From Anaerolineae bacterium (GTDB lineage: Bacteria; Chloroflexota; Anaerolineae; 4572-78): DNA of 6,008 nucleotides. A program made the position numbers and the translations under genes. The stretch spans positions 1-6,008 of the forward strand of contig JALVZI010000617.1 in NCBI GenBank assembly GCA_027022125.1, read 5' to 3'. A model generated the notes under the pieces. The model searched no databases, had not been told where the DNA came from, and worked only from the letters and a program-made list of their open reading frames with translations. The stretch's first letter is position 1; every line of letters starts with the position of its first letter. Shown piece by piece: positions 5,937-6,008 of this stretch.

Positions 5937-5966
5937 CCACGAATTTCCACAAATTTCACGGACTTT
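5937..5966. repeat. CACGAATTTC tandem repeat in the right-hand intergenic region
   Basis: Three degenerate units of about 10 bp are seen: CACGAATTTC, CACAAATTTC and ACGGACTTT. They belong to the gene-free stretch from 5827 to the window end, where I can support only repeats. A - strand frame open from 6008 to a TGA at 5933-5935 translates these units and is not convincing as a gene, though it could be the tail of one outside the window. Confidence 0.45.
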
Positions 5967-6008
5967 AAATGTCCTTCCAAACTTTCCCGCAGGCACATCT
6001 CCGCCATC

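Noticed and set aside
5933..6008. Partial - strand gene entering from the right edge (24 codons from an ATG at 6007 to TGA)
   Set aside because: Much of it translates the CACGAATTTC tandem repeat and no Shine-Dalgarno context can be seen at the edge; coding status cannot be decided from this window.

Overview
The window looks like a chromosomal segment from a free-living bacterium, most likely a member of Chloroflexota (Anaerolineae-like). Four clues point that way, all based on recalled family patterns and none on a search: moderate base composition; an exported protein made of W-rich repeats and ending in a hydrophobic FLPLILK tail, as I recall for many Chloroflexota exported proteins; GTAGGGGC...GCCCCTAC palindromes between genes; and strings of short ATTCG, CCAAT and CACGAATTT words in the intergenic DNA. 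Nothing here is phage-like, and there is no CRISPR array, tRNA or rRNA.

Layout: two genes on the + strand converge on a two-gene operon on the - strand. Positions 1-157 are non-coding repeat-like DNA. Positions 158-928 encode a complete LytTR-type response regulator. After a 115-bp gap that holds a perfect 10-bp inverted repeat and a possible extended -10 promoter, 1044-2357 encodes a secreted protein that I read as a seven-bladed beta-propeller. Positions 2358-2659 hold a terminator-like hairpin, a composite REP-like palindrome whose arms show compensatory changes, and two short-word repeat tracts. On the - strand, 5170-5670 encodes the repressor NrdR and 2660-5140 encodes an adenosylcobalamin-dependent (class II) ribonucleotide reductase, NrdJ. 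Positions 5671-6008 hold the nrdR-nrdJ promoter, two NrdR boxes and more repeat-like DNA.

How the genes work together: nrdR and nrdJ lie 29 bp apart, behind one good sigma70-type promoter and a pair of NrdR boxes 30 bp apart. This reads as a self-contained circuit in which NrdR senses ATP/dATP and represses both itself and the reductase. No cobalamin riboswitch is visible. The LytTR regulator and the propeller gene share a strand, but only proximity links them; no sensor kinase lies in the window.

I found no clearly new multi-gene system. The points most worth a second look are the small beta-rich insertion near the NrdJ N-terminus, the regular seven-fold repeat with its short C-terminal tail, the covarying palindromes, and the inverted repeat in front of the propeller gene.
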